The notes under the pieces were generated by a model. It did no database searches and was not told the origin of the DNA. It saw only the letters and a list, made by a program, of their open reading frames with translations. A DNA stretch of 64,000 nucleotides from Chloroflexi bacterium TSY. Lineage in GTDB: Bacteria; Chloroflexota; Anaerolineae; Caldilineales; Caldilineaceae. Numbering within the stretch: the stretch's first letter is position 1; each line of letters opens with the position of its first letter. The stretch lies in contig JAHBNG010000027.1 of the NCBI GenBank assembly GCA_019217005.1, forward strand, positions 62,001 through 126,000, given 5' to 3'. Shown here piece after piece: positions 19,252-28,600 of the stretch. The position numbers and the translations under genes were made by a program.

Positions 19252-20178
19252 ATGTACATCGATGAAATGATACCTGTCATCAATACAACAGAACTTACGC
19301 ACAATATTGTGTCTTCTTTCTCGTACGGGCATGATATATCATGCCCGTACGAGAGGACTCTGCGCGAGTCCTATATAGAACAGATTCGACCACCAGCAGC
19401 CGCGGGACGGCTCTATCCAGCGGCTTCGAATACGTTGCGAGCAACGATTCTGAATTATTTGGAGGAAGCGAGTGATCCTTACCTAACAGATGTACGGGCC
19501 ATTCTTGTACCCCATGCTGGCTATTCGTGCAGTGGCCGAGTGGCTGCCCGTGGCTTTAAGGCGCTCGATATACGAGAGGACGTAGAATGTACTGTCTTTA
19601 TGCTAGGGCCTGCTCATTTGCGTTATGTCAATGGCGTTGGACTCTCAAATATTGATGCATTTGAAACGCCACTCGGAGTTGTGCCAGTAGCGACCGAAAT
19701 TGTTAACTGGCTCTTTGATCGTGGCCAACATTATCATCTGGCCGCTGCAGCCCACGCTCCTGAACACTGCCTGGAAGTGGAGTTACCTTTTCTACAGGTA
19801 ATGATCCCTCACTTCCGCATCGTGCCTATGCTCTTCGACGAAGCAGCAGATCCGCAACGAGTGGCTGGGGACTTAGTTGATGCCTTGGCCACCGACCCGC
19901 ACACGCTGGTCGTCGTAAGTTCGGATCTCAGCCACCACCATCCATATGTTGACGCTGTTGAGCGAGATAGCGCCTTTTTGACAGCCGTCGCCGATGATGA
20001 CGTTGAGGCCGTTCGAGCAGGAGAAGCCTGTGGTCGGTTGCCCATCTTGTGCCTGATGTACATTGCGCAACAAATGGGCAGGTATTCTCATGGGTTGGCT
20101 TACGCCAACTCGGGTGATACCTGCGGGCCGCGACGCGATGTTGTGGGTTATGGTGCGGTTGCATACACGTCAGCCTGA
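19252..20178 (+). CDS. amrB: AmmeMemoRadiSam system protein B (MEMO family)
   Basis: A 308-residue MEMO-fold protein, related to non-haem iron dioxygenases. Family features include IRPPAAAGRLYPA, ILVPHAGYSCSGRVAARGF, MLGPAHLRY, APEHCLEVELPFLQ and VVSSDLSHHHPY, whose histidines form the putative metal site. The family normally begins near the IRPP motif. Here ~43 residues precede it, and most are encoded by a palindromic repeat (19291-19374) read in frame. GAGGGGGAAAC before ATG 19252 supports that start, and no start codon lies between the repeat and IRPP. The gene is otherwise intact. It follows the radical SAM partner and precedes archease. Confidence 0.9.
   Translation: MYIDEMIPVINTTELTHNIVSSFSYGHDISCPYERTLRESYIEQIRPPAAAGRLYPAASNTLRATILNYLEEASDPYLTDVRAILVPHAGYSCSGRVAARGFKALDIREDVECTVFMLGPAHLRYVNGVGLSNIDAFETPLGVVPVATEIVNWLFDRGQHYHLAAAAHAPEHCLEVELPFLQVMIPHFRIVPMLFDEAADPQRVAGDLVDALATDPHTLVVVSSDLSHHHPYVDAVERDSAFLTAVADDDVEAVRAGEACGRLPILCLMYIAQQMGRYSHGLAYANSGDTCGPRRDVVGYGAVAYTSA
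19291..19374. repeat. Nested palindrome (family F) inserted in MEMO coding sequence
   Basis: A perfect 34-bp palindrome occupies 19320-19353 (arm CTCGTACGGGCATGAT). Imperfect outer arms are GAACTTACGCA and TGCGCGAGTCCT. A sibling with the same inner CTCGTACGGGC arms and perfect outer TAGGACTTACGCA arms lies between genes at 50181-50264. Here it is translated without a stop. Confidence 0.85.
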
Positions 20179-20216
20179 ATGGGAGCTTGTGCATAAACGA
20201 GGATGGACGCAAGATT

Positions 20217-20627
20217 ATGTATGGATCAACTGGTCATGCGTTTGAAGAGGTAGAACATACGGCCGACTGGGCCTTGCGCGTTCGAGGCTGTAACTTGCGG
20301 GAGTTATTGCTCAATGCGGCACATGGCATAAGTACTCTATTAATTGCAGACCCATCTCAGATCCCTGACGAGGTCGAGCAATCAATCGCTGTCGAAGGAG
20401 TGGATGCCGAGAGTCTGCTCGTCAATTGGTTGAGCGAACTGGCCTATTGGGCTGAAATGGAGGGAATTGTTTTTGGCAGATTTGCTCTGCACGAGGTGAC
20501 GCCAACCAGTCTGTCCGCTACGGTATGTGGTGGACGAGTTTCGGCGCTCGAAAAGCATATCAAAGCTGTTACCTTATTTTTGCGCAACGGGAAGGGAATT
20601 CTATTCGTTGACGCAATAAGAGCCTGA
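20217..20627 (+). CDS. Archease, RtcB-activating protein
   Basis: A small acidic protein (~136 residues from ATG 20217; an upstream start at 20187 overlaps little else). It contains EEVEHTADWALRVRG and ESLLVNWLSELAYWAE, diagnostic of archease. Archease promotes guanylylation and multiple turnover of the RNA ligase RtcB. An rtcB gene lies 1.7 kb downstream, separated by a dead transposase, so the two were probably adjacent before an IS insertion. The last ~15 residues (GKGILFVDAIRA) are slightly atypical. Confidence 0.88.
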   Translation: MYGSTGHAFEEVEHTADWALRVRGCNLRELLLNAAHGISTLLIADPSQIPDEVEQSIAVEGVDAESLLVNWLSELAYWAEMEGIVFGRFALHEVTPTSLSATVCGGRVSALEKHIKAVTLFLRNGKGILFVDAIRA

Positions 20628-20713
20628 TTCTATTCGATCAAATTCGTCAAAATGCCGAAAAAAGGATAGCCTCAAAGAAATTCATTAGAGATACCCGATC
20701 CAAGGAGGCATTC

Positions 20714-21974
20714 ATGGCAATAGAATTCGGACTAACGAACGAGATCAGCAATACTCAGTATGCACCATTAGCTGCGTTGCTGGCACACTACCATCAAGAG
20801 AAAGTGCTAACTGCGTTGAAGAAGATCGAAATACCGGTCAAAACGTATGAATATACACCAGCAAGTAAGTTGGAACAGGTGCTGGTTAGCATATTATGTG
20901 GTTGCGCAACGCTGACTGAGTTCAATACAAAGGTCAGACCAGAAAGACTCCTTGCGAAATTTATGGGATGGAGCAGCTTAGTGAGCAATCAAATATGTCT
21001 CGTACATTAGACGCCCTAACTCTAATGAATATCGGTAGAGTGCGGTCAGCGAAATCTGCAAGCCTCTAAGCCAAATACACAACCACGATTGGCGAGGGTT
21101 CTTGTGGTTAGACTTTGACCTATCCGGATTACCATGCGGCAAAAAGGCACAGAAAAGTCAAAAAGGCTATTTTAGCGGCAAAAAAACGCAACGGGACGCC
21201 AATTGGTCCGTGTAAGTTCGGTTAAATACCATGAAACGGTTTGGTCAGACCTCTATCCAGGGAGTCAGCATACAGCTCCATCGTTTCAGCCAGCCGTGCT
21301 TGCCACGGAAAGTTCATTAGAGTTAGACGAGAAAAAACGCGAGCGAGTCGTCTGGCGCACCGATGGCGGTGCAGGTAGTGAAGAAAATATTCGGTGGCTG
21401 CTCAACCGCAACTATCAATTTATGATGAAGGGCAACTCCAACCGTCGTGCCCATCTGTGGGCGCAACAGGTGACTCGATGGGATCCTTGCGGTGACGTCT
21501 TTCTGGCTGAAATTCCATCCCTATCAAGTTTAATCGCCCTGTACGCATTTTTCTCAAAAGAGTGAAAACGAGCAAATTTGTGTCAGTTACTACATTTCGA
21601 CCATCAAATTGCCATCCAAGCGTCACTTCATTTCATATTATGACAATCGAGGTGCGGCTGAAATCGAACAATTCCGTAATGATAAAATGGGGTTACACTT
21701 AGCTTCTCGTCGCAAGACCCTATTTCTAGCTCAAAAATCTCTTATCCTTTTGGCTGATTTGGCGCATAATTTGATAGGCCATTTCCATCAGCAAGCTCTC
21801 GTGGATACTAGATTTGAACCTTTCCGGCAGAAACGAATTGTTCGAGATCTATTACAAATACCTGGTTTTCTCTCTTTTCAGAACGGCTCACTTTCACGGA
21901 TTGACCTGCTAAGTTCACATCCTTATTCTCGTGACCTTCTGATTTGCTTGAAATCCTATCTAGAGGCCGATTAG
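20714..21974 (+). pseudogene. DDE transposase remnant (IS4/IS1380-like)
   Basis: Pieces of one transposase lie in order. The N-terminal part is YAPLAALLAHYHQEKVLTAL (20714-21010). The first acid block reads LDLSGLPCG near 21115-21140. 21203-21565 carries VVWRTDGGAGSEENIRWLLN. The E block, SYYDNRGAAEIEQFRNDKMG, is in 21609-21974. Several stops and shifts separate them. The remnant divides archease from rtcB. IS1380-like is my best family guess, from the YDNRGAAE...K block. Confidence 0.7.
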
Positions 21975-22325
21975 AAACCCCCTCTAGTTGCATGAACGAA
22001 TAGAATCACGCTCTCGTTGCGCAAAAATAAGGTGTTACATATCACAACCTAAACATTGTTCAATATGAAGGAGGGTTGGAAGCAACCGTGGTCTTTGACG
22101 TGTAATATTCATCTTTCATCAGCGAAGGAACGGGCGGTTGCGTTGGCAAAGAGGGCTCACTACCCGACAAAAGGTTCGTGTGTGTCATTCTTGAGCGGGT
22201 ATGCAGCCCAAATCACATCAATCCAGTCTGATTCTAAGTCCAATTCGACTCATTTAAACCAGTTGGATTAGCGAAGAATCCCTGGATCGCTAACAGTGTC
22301 GGGTACTGAGGAAGAGGAGAGAAAG
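21975..22325. other. Intergenic stretch upstream of rtcB
   Basis: No gene is supported. A short open frame at 22056-22271 lacks a domain or ribosome site. A small hairpin, TTAGCGA...TCGCTAA, lies near 22269-22294. The 3' end of the dead IS and the rtcB promoter probably lie here. Confidence 0.4.
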
Positions 22326-23777
22326 ATGATCGCGGAACGAGACATCAGACGAATCGACAAATTTATATACGAAATCCCCCAATCGTTTCGCAAGGATATG
22401 CGCGTGCCTGCACGCTTCTATGCTGACCCCATCCTATTAGAAGGTGTGTTGGGGGACAAAAGCCTAGATCAGCTCATCAATACGGCCACCCTGCCTGGTG
22501 TTGTCAACTATGCACTCGCCATGCCGGATATTCATCAGGGCTACGGCTTTCCGATTGGTGGCGTGGTTGCAACGAAACTGCCTGACGGCATCATCTCACC
22601 CGGCGGCGTTGGTTACGACATCAACTGTGGTGTGCGCCTGCTTGCCACCGACCTTGATCAGGAAGAGGCAGAGCCATATCTAAACGATCTAGCGACAGCG
22701 CTCTACAAAAATTGTCCCAGCGGTGTAGGCAAAGGTGGTCACGTGCAACTCCACCCTGGCGAACTCGATGAGATTATGCAGAAAGGCGCGCGTTGGGCGC
22801 GCAAGCGAGGGTATGCCACCGAACAGGATCTCGTGCATACTGAAGAAAATGGCTGCATTGACGGCGCAGACCCAAACAAGGTCAGCCAGCGTGCACGTCA
22901 GCGCGGTATGGGCCAGATAGGCACGCTCGGTGCGGGTAATCACTTTATCGAAGTAGATATGGTGGATGCCATCTTCGATGAAGATGCAGCGCAGCGTGTG
23001 GGCCTCTTCTCTGACCAGATTGTGGTCCAGATTCACTGTGGCTCTCGCGGCTTTGGTCACCAGATCTGTACCGACTATGTAAACCGCTTTCAAAAAGCCG
23101 TCCATCAATATGACATCAAACTACCGGATCGCGAGCTGGTCTGCGCGCCACTGAGTAGCCCTGATGGCCAAGATTATCTGGCCGCCATGAAAGCCGCCGC
23201 GAACTATGCATTTGTCAATCGACAGGTGCTCGCCTATCACATTCGGCGTAGTTTCGAAGAAGTGCTGGCTGGACGCGTCCCTGATCTCTCTATTACCCAG
23301 ATTTATGACATCGCCCACAACATGGCAAAGGTCGAAGAGCATGAGATCGACGGTCAGCGGATCGAAGTTTGCGTTCATCGCAAAGGAGCAACACGTGCGT
23401 TTGGTCCCAATTCACCTGTGCTACCGCTAGATTATCAACCCATCGGCCAGCCCGTGTTGGTTCCTGGTTCTATGGGGACAGCTAGTTGGGTGCTGCTCGG
23501 CACAACAGGCTCTATGGCTCAGACCTTCGGCTCCACCTGTCATGGTGCCGGGCGCATGATGAGTCGTCGTCGGGCCAAGAAGACGATATGGGGTGCGGAC
23601 TTGCGCACAGAGTTGGAAGAAAGGGGGATTCATATTCGTGCTGGCAGCATGTCTGGCCTGGCAGAAGAGGCACCGATTGCCTATAAAGATGTCGATCGGG
23701 TGATTGAGGTTGTGCATGGCGCAGGCATCGCAAAGAAGTTGGCGCGGCTGACGCCGTTGGTTGTGGTTAAAGGCTGA
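22326..23777 (+). CDS. rtcB: RNA-splicing/repair ligase RtcB
   Basis: A 483-residue RtcB that joins 2',3'-cyclic phosphate (3'-phosphate) and 5'-OH RNA ends using GTP and Mn. Motifs include [31 protein letters not shown] (Asp98 and Cys101 are metal ligands), [21 protein letters not shown] and [13 protein letters not shown], which carries the guanylylated His. The start is ATG 22326, because GGAAGAGGAGAG precedes it, rather than GTG 22296. Archease lies upstream. The gene is complete and all metal and nucleotide residues I could place are present. Confidence 0.95.
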   Translation: MIAERDIRRIDKFIYEIPQSFRKDMRVPARFYADPILLEGVLGDKSLDQLINTATLPGVVNYALAMPDIHQGYGFPIGGVVATKLPDGIISPGGVGYDINCGVRLLATDLDQEEAEPYLNDLATALYKNCPSGVGKGGHVQLHPGELDEIMQKGARWARKRGYATEQDLVHTEENGCIDGADPNKVSQRARQRGMGQIGTLGAGNHFIEVDMVDAIFDEDAAQRVGLFSDQIVVQIHCGSRGFGHQICTDYVNRFQKAVHQYDIKLPDRELVCAPLSSPDGQDYLAAMKAAANYAFVNRQVLAYHIRRSFEEVLAGRVPDLSITQIYDIAHNMAKVEEHEIDGQRIEVCVHRKGATRAFGPNSPVLPLDYQPIGQPVLVPGSMGTASWVLLGTTGSMAQTFGSTCHGAGRMMSRRRAKKTIWGADLRTELEERGIHIRAGSMSGLAEEAPIAYKDVDRVIEVVHGAGIAKKLARLTPLVVVKG

Positions 23778-23860
23778 TATTTTGGCGTACATACTTGGCA
23801 TGGGTAGGTGTTGGACATTTAAAGTTGGGTGAGTAGTAATTAGTAATTGGTCATCAGATG

Positions 23861-24015
23861 GGGGTGGTTCATTTTAGGCGGACAATTAGGTTTACATTTT
23901 TGCAAAGAGAAAAGATGTTTATATTTTCTACTTTGAGCCATGCTCAGGCAGAAAATGACCTCATATAGATTTTTATCTATGTATCAAAAGTGTAAACCTA
24001 ATTCTGAACCACCCC
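23861..24015. repeat. MITE family A, copy 2, with 8-bp target duplication
   Basis: A 155-bp element with terminal GGGGTGGTTCA and TGAACCACCCC. It is flanked by identical ATCAGATG at 23853-23860 and 24016-24023. Inner arms TTAGGTTTACA/TGTAAACCTAA extend the pairing. It has no coding capacity. The intact ends and duplication indicate insertion by a transposase acting in trans. Confidence 0.92.
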
Positions 24016-24099
24016 ATCAGATGATTAGTAATTAGCCATTGATAGACGAGTCGCTGATAGCTCAATTACCAAGTACCAATCCACCTAAAGGAATCACAT

Positions 24100-24585
24100 A
24101 TGGAACTGACAACTGTTCGCATTACCAAACCGGATGAACAAAATTTCATTCTTGGGCAATCCCATTTTATTAAGACAGTCGAGGACATTCATGAAGCACT
24201 TGTTACGACAGTGCCTGGTATCAAGTTTGGATTGGCGTTCTGTGAGGCATCGGGCGAATGCCTTGTCCGTTGGAGTGGGACAGACGAAGCACTGATCGAG
24301 CTGGCGCAAAAGAATGCAGAAGCGATTGGGGCAGGTCCTTGCTTCATACTCTTCCTGGGCAGCGGCTTCTTCCCGGTAAATGTGCTCAACGCCATTAAAT
24401 CTATCCCCGAGGTCTGCCGTATCTTTTATGCAACTGCAAATCCCACAGAGGTGATCGTCGCAGAATCTGACCAGGGACGTGGCATTTTAGGCGTGATTGA
24501 TGGGTTCTCACCCCAGGGCATTGAAGCCGATGAAGATATCGCTTGGCGTAAAAACTTCCTACGTCAAATTGGATATAAAGCGTAG
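24100..24585 (+). CDS. Adenosine-specific kinase family protein
   Basis: A 161-residue protein of the family described as adenosine-specific kinase (PF04008 type). Matching phrases include GQSHFIKTVEDIHEAL, GIKFGLAFCEASGECLVRWSG, HPF-like loop LFLGSGFFPVNVLNAIK and FYATANPTEVIVAE. Archaeal members are small, soluble and bind nucleosides. With PRPP synthetase and phosphoribosyltransferase nearby, a nucleoside-salvage role fits. AAAGGAATC precedes the ATG. The gene is intact and lies between rtcB and the universal stress protein gene. Confidence 0.85.
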   Translation: MELTTVRITKPDEQNFILGQSHFIKTVEDIHEALVTTVPGIKFGLAFCEASGECLVRWSGTDEALIELAQKNAEAIGAGPCFILFLGSGFFPVNVLNAIKSIPEVCRIFYATANPTEVIVAESDQGRGILGVIDGFSPQGIEADEDIAWRKNFLRQIGYKA

Positions 24586-24654
24586 TGTTTGGATAACAGT
24601 GCATTAGGAGGGGAGTCAAGAAACATTGTAGTCGTTCAATAAGGAGAAACACCC

Positions 24655-25614
24655 ATGTTCAACCATATCCTCGTGCCGCTTGATGGTTCGTCGCTGGCCG
24701 AGTGTGTGCTGCCCCATGTGGCGGCATTTGCCAAGATCTTCGGTTCGCAAGTTACATTGCTTCACGTCATGGAGTGTGCGCAGGATGGCGGTCATTTGTA
24801 CCCAATCGACCCACTGGACTGGCAGATCACCAAAGCCGAACGACAGGCCAATCTAGACCACTTGGTGGAGCGGTTGAGGAATCAAGGCATGACCGTCACC
24901 AGCGTCGTTCTTGAAGGGAAGGCGGCGAGGACCATTATCGACTACGCGCTTGGTCACAATGTCGATCTGATCACGCTCAGTAGCCACGGCGAAAGTGGCC
25001 ACGGCGGTTGGAACGTCGGTGGGGTTAGCCAAAAGGTGATCTTACACGGGCATACCTCCACCCTCGTGATTCGCGCCTACTTGCCCACCATAGACGCTCA
25101 ATCAGAATTGCGCTATCGGCGGATACTCGTCCCCCTAGACGGGTCCCGGCGTTCTGAGTGTGTACTGGGAGCAGCCACAGCGCTGATTCGTGCTTACGCC
25201 GCACAACTGGTGCTGGCCCATGTTGTTCGCAAGCCTGAAATGCCCCGCCCGGCACCGCTGCTGCAGGAGGATATCACTTTGGTTAACCGTTTGGTCGAGC
25301 GCAATCGCCAAGAAGCGACAAAATATCTAGCACAAGTACAGGCTCAGATCCTCGCTGATGATGTAGAAACCAGGCTAATTGTGAGCGATGAGGTTGCGAG
25401 TAGCCTACATGATCTGGTCGAAGAGGAAGAGATTGACTTGGTTGTAATGGCCGCGCATGGCTACTCGGCACAGCGCAAGTGGCCTCATGGTAGCATGACG
25501 ACCAGCTTTATCGCCTATGGGAGCACGCCCCTGCTCTTCATGCAGGACATGCCACAGCATGAGATGATCCCAACTGCGGCACAGATGGCTGCAACTGAAT
25601 ATAAGGGACATTGA
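24655..25614 (+). CDS. Tandem universal stress protein (two UspA domains)
   Basis: A 319-residue protein with two UspA folds. The first opens with MFNHILVPLDGSSLAECVLP, the second near residue 158 with YRRILVPLDGSRRSECVL. The first half ends in a region with TLSSHGESGHGGWNVGGVS, matching the G-2x-G-9x-G(S/T) ATP-loop pattern. AAGGAG lies 8 nt before the ATG. Usp proteins bind ATP or act in stress survival. The stop is 1 bp before the start of the glucan synthase, indicating one transcript. Confidence 0.92.
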   Translation: MFNHILVPLDGSSLAECVLPHVAAFAKIFGSQVTLLHVMECAQDGGHLYPIDPLDWQITKAERQANLDHLVERLRNQGMTVTSVVLEGKAARTIIDYALGHNVDLITLSSHGESGHGGWNVGGVSQKVILHGHTSTLVIRAYLPTIDAQSELRYRRILVPLDGSRRSECVLGAATALIRAYAAQLVLAHVVRKPEMPRPAPLLQEDITLVNRLVERNRQEATKYLAQVQAQILADDVETRLIVSDEVASSLHDLVEEEEIDLVVMAAHGYSAQRKWPHGSMTTSFIAYGSTPLLFMQDMPQHEMIPTAAQMAATEYKGH

Positions 25615-25615
25615 C

Positions 25616-28600
25616 ATGGCTCCCACTCAAATACGCGACACAACCCCCTCTGATGGTGCTCTTCCTGCTCCAGATATAGCCGAGCAAGAGGGGACCGACC
25701 ATGAGTCCCTAGATAAACAATCTGTTGTGAATGATCCTGAGCAGACGTTGGGCTTGGAGACCGCGGCATCTGTGCTGGCTAAAGCACATGCCGTTGTGAT
25801 GCAGCCTGGCAGCTATACTTGGTTTGTTAATCGCGTTCAGCAGTATAAATCTACGCTTCAACACGTTTACGACACAATCACAGTTGCCTCCAAAGAAGAG
25901 GCCCTACTCTCCTACGGTGCTGAGTGGATTCTAGATAACTTCTACATCGTGCAACGGGTTCTACGCCAGATTGATGAAGACATGCCCGAAGCCTACTACC
26001 GCCAGTTGCCCAAATTGACAACCACTCCCAATCAGGGCCTTCCTCGCGTCTATGCGATTGCCGCGGGCATTATCGCTCAAACCGATCTCCATATCGATGA
26101 AGATCGCATCCAGCGCTTCGTACTTGCCTATCAAGAAGCAGTGCCGCCCAGCGAAACACCACTGACAATGGGCGAGTTGTGGGCTTTGTCCCCTATGTTG
26201 CGCTTTGTGCTGCTCGACCATCTATCGCATGCGGCTGCGAATATTGCCAACATTGATGCCAAGTTTTCCACAAACGATGGGCGACCCTCTGACGGGACAT
26301 TGGCTGGTGATATCATTGCCAATGCAATTCTGGGGCTACGCTTGCTGGCCGTACTCGATTGGAAGCTCTTCTTTGAGGAAGTGAGCACAGTTGAAAAAAT
26401 TTTGCGTAGAGACCCGATCGGGATCTACGCCAAGATGGATTTTGAGACGCGCAACGCCTACCGCAAAGATATTGAATCCATTGCACGGATGACCAAGTGT
26501 AGCGAAGTGGAAATTGCGTCCGCTGCCATCGAATTGGCAGGGGACGCAGGCACAGCACAACCACGTTTCAGCCACGTCGGCACCTATCTAATCGGTGATG
26601 GGAAACGCCTGCTCGAAGACAAAATCGGTCATGGCCCCAGTCTGCTGCGACATCTACAGCGCTGGTTTGTGGATCACCCCACTTTTGTCTACTTGGGCAG
26701 TATTGGGCTGTTGCCCCTTCTGACCCTCTATGGTGTGGTCGGCTATACTGATAGCGTCGGCGGCTCCTGGCTCTGGCAAGTAGGCGCTGCGATTCTTGTC
26801 CTATTGCCGTTGCTAACGACATCGGTCACCCTGATAAACTGGCTCATCACCACCTTTACGCCGCCACACGTCTTGCCCAAATTGGACTTCGCCGAGAGCA
26901 TCCCACCTGACTGCCGTACTATGGTCGTGGTTCCCTCTATGATCACAAGCGAGGATGAGGTGGATGCTTTGCTCCGCCAGTTGGAGCAGCATTTCCTGGG
27001 CAATCCGGATTTGCAGCTTACCTTTGCCCTGCTCACTGATTGGGCCGATGCGCCCCAGGAGCAGATGCCCAATGACGAACCATTGCTAAAAAAGGCCAAA
27101 GATGGGATTCAGACGCTCAATCTACGCTACGCCTCTGATGATGGACGTACACCATTCTATCTCTTCCACCGCGCTCGCTGCTGGAACGCTGGTGAGAATG
27201 CCTGGATGGGCTGGGAGCGTAAACGGGGCAAGTTGGATGAATTCAATCGTTTGCTGGCTGGTGATGCCTCAACGACATATATCGTTCAGGAGGGTGACCG
27301 CACCATTCTACCGGAGATCAAATATGTCATCACGCTCGATGCGGATACGGTGCTGCCGTCGGCGACTGCCCACCGTCTCGTCGGTGCCCTTGCACATCCC
27401 TTGAACCAGGCCGAATTTGACGCGCAGAGTGGACGTGTCGTCACCGGATATACAGTGCTTCAGCCACGAACAGAGATTAAGCCGACCAGCGCCAGCCGTT
27501 CCCGCTTTACGAAAATCTATGCGGGAGATACTGGACTTGATCTCTACACGCTAGCCGTATCGGATATCTATCAGGATCTCTTTGGAGAAGGTATTTACAC
27601 GGGCAAGGGCATCTACGACGTCGCAGCCTTCCGGCGAAGCCTGGATGGTCGTGTGCCCAACAACCACATCCTAAGCCATGATCTCTTTGAGGGAATTCAC
27701 GGGCGGGCCGGACTGCTGAGTGATGTTGTCCTCTATGAGGAGCTACCTACTAGCTATCTGAACTATGCCCTGCGCTCCCATCGCTGGGTCCGTGGCGACT
27801 GGCAGTTATTGCCTTGGCTCTTCTCACGCGTTCCGCTCGCTGACGGCAGCAAACAGCCAAACCGCCTAAGCCTGATCGATCGCTGGAAGATCCACGACAA
27901 TCTATGTCGCAGCCTCTTTGCGCCTGCGTTGCTCACACTGCTCGTGGCGGGCTGGCTTTGGATGCCCGGTTCCCCCCTTGTATGGACGCTCGTTGCGCTG
28001 CTGGCTCTCTTTTCATCGGCGATCACTGGCCTCATTGGGGATGTGTTGGCCCAAACGCGTGAGTCAAAACGCACAGATCATGGTCGCTCTCTGCGCTTAC
28101 AGGTCAAGCGTAGTCTACTAGCCATCGTGTTTCTCCCGTACGAAGCGAGCATTGCTGCTGATGCCATCGTCCGCACGATCACCCGGCTAATCAAGACACG
28201 ACACCATCTGCTCCAATGGAGAACCGCTGCGCACACTGCACGCGCGACCAGGTCGGGTATCGCAGCCAGTTGGCAACAGATGCGTCTATCGCCGCTGCTG
28301 GCAATCCTCATCGGTATGGCCGTGGTGGGCATTCGTCCATCCGCTATTTTGTTGGCCACACCCTTTATCTTTAGCTGGGTCTTTGCCCCGCAGATCGCTT
28401 TCTGGATCAGCCGTCCAACCGAAGACGTGCGTGCCGAACTCTCTGCTTCCCAGCACCAGTCGTTGCGCTGCCTGGCTCGCCGCACTTGGCTCTACACCGA
28501 ACACTTTGTCAGCCCTGACGACAACTGGCTCCCGCCCGATCACTTTCAAGAAGCGCCACGCGGTCAGGTTGCCCATCGCACTTCGCCGACCAATGTCGGC

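Noticed and set aside
22056..22271. 71-codon ORF upstream of rtcB
   Set aside because: No motif, poor start context, lies in IS-derived intergenic sequence.
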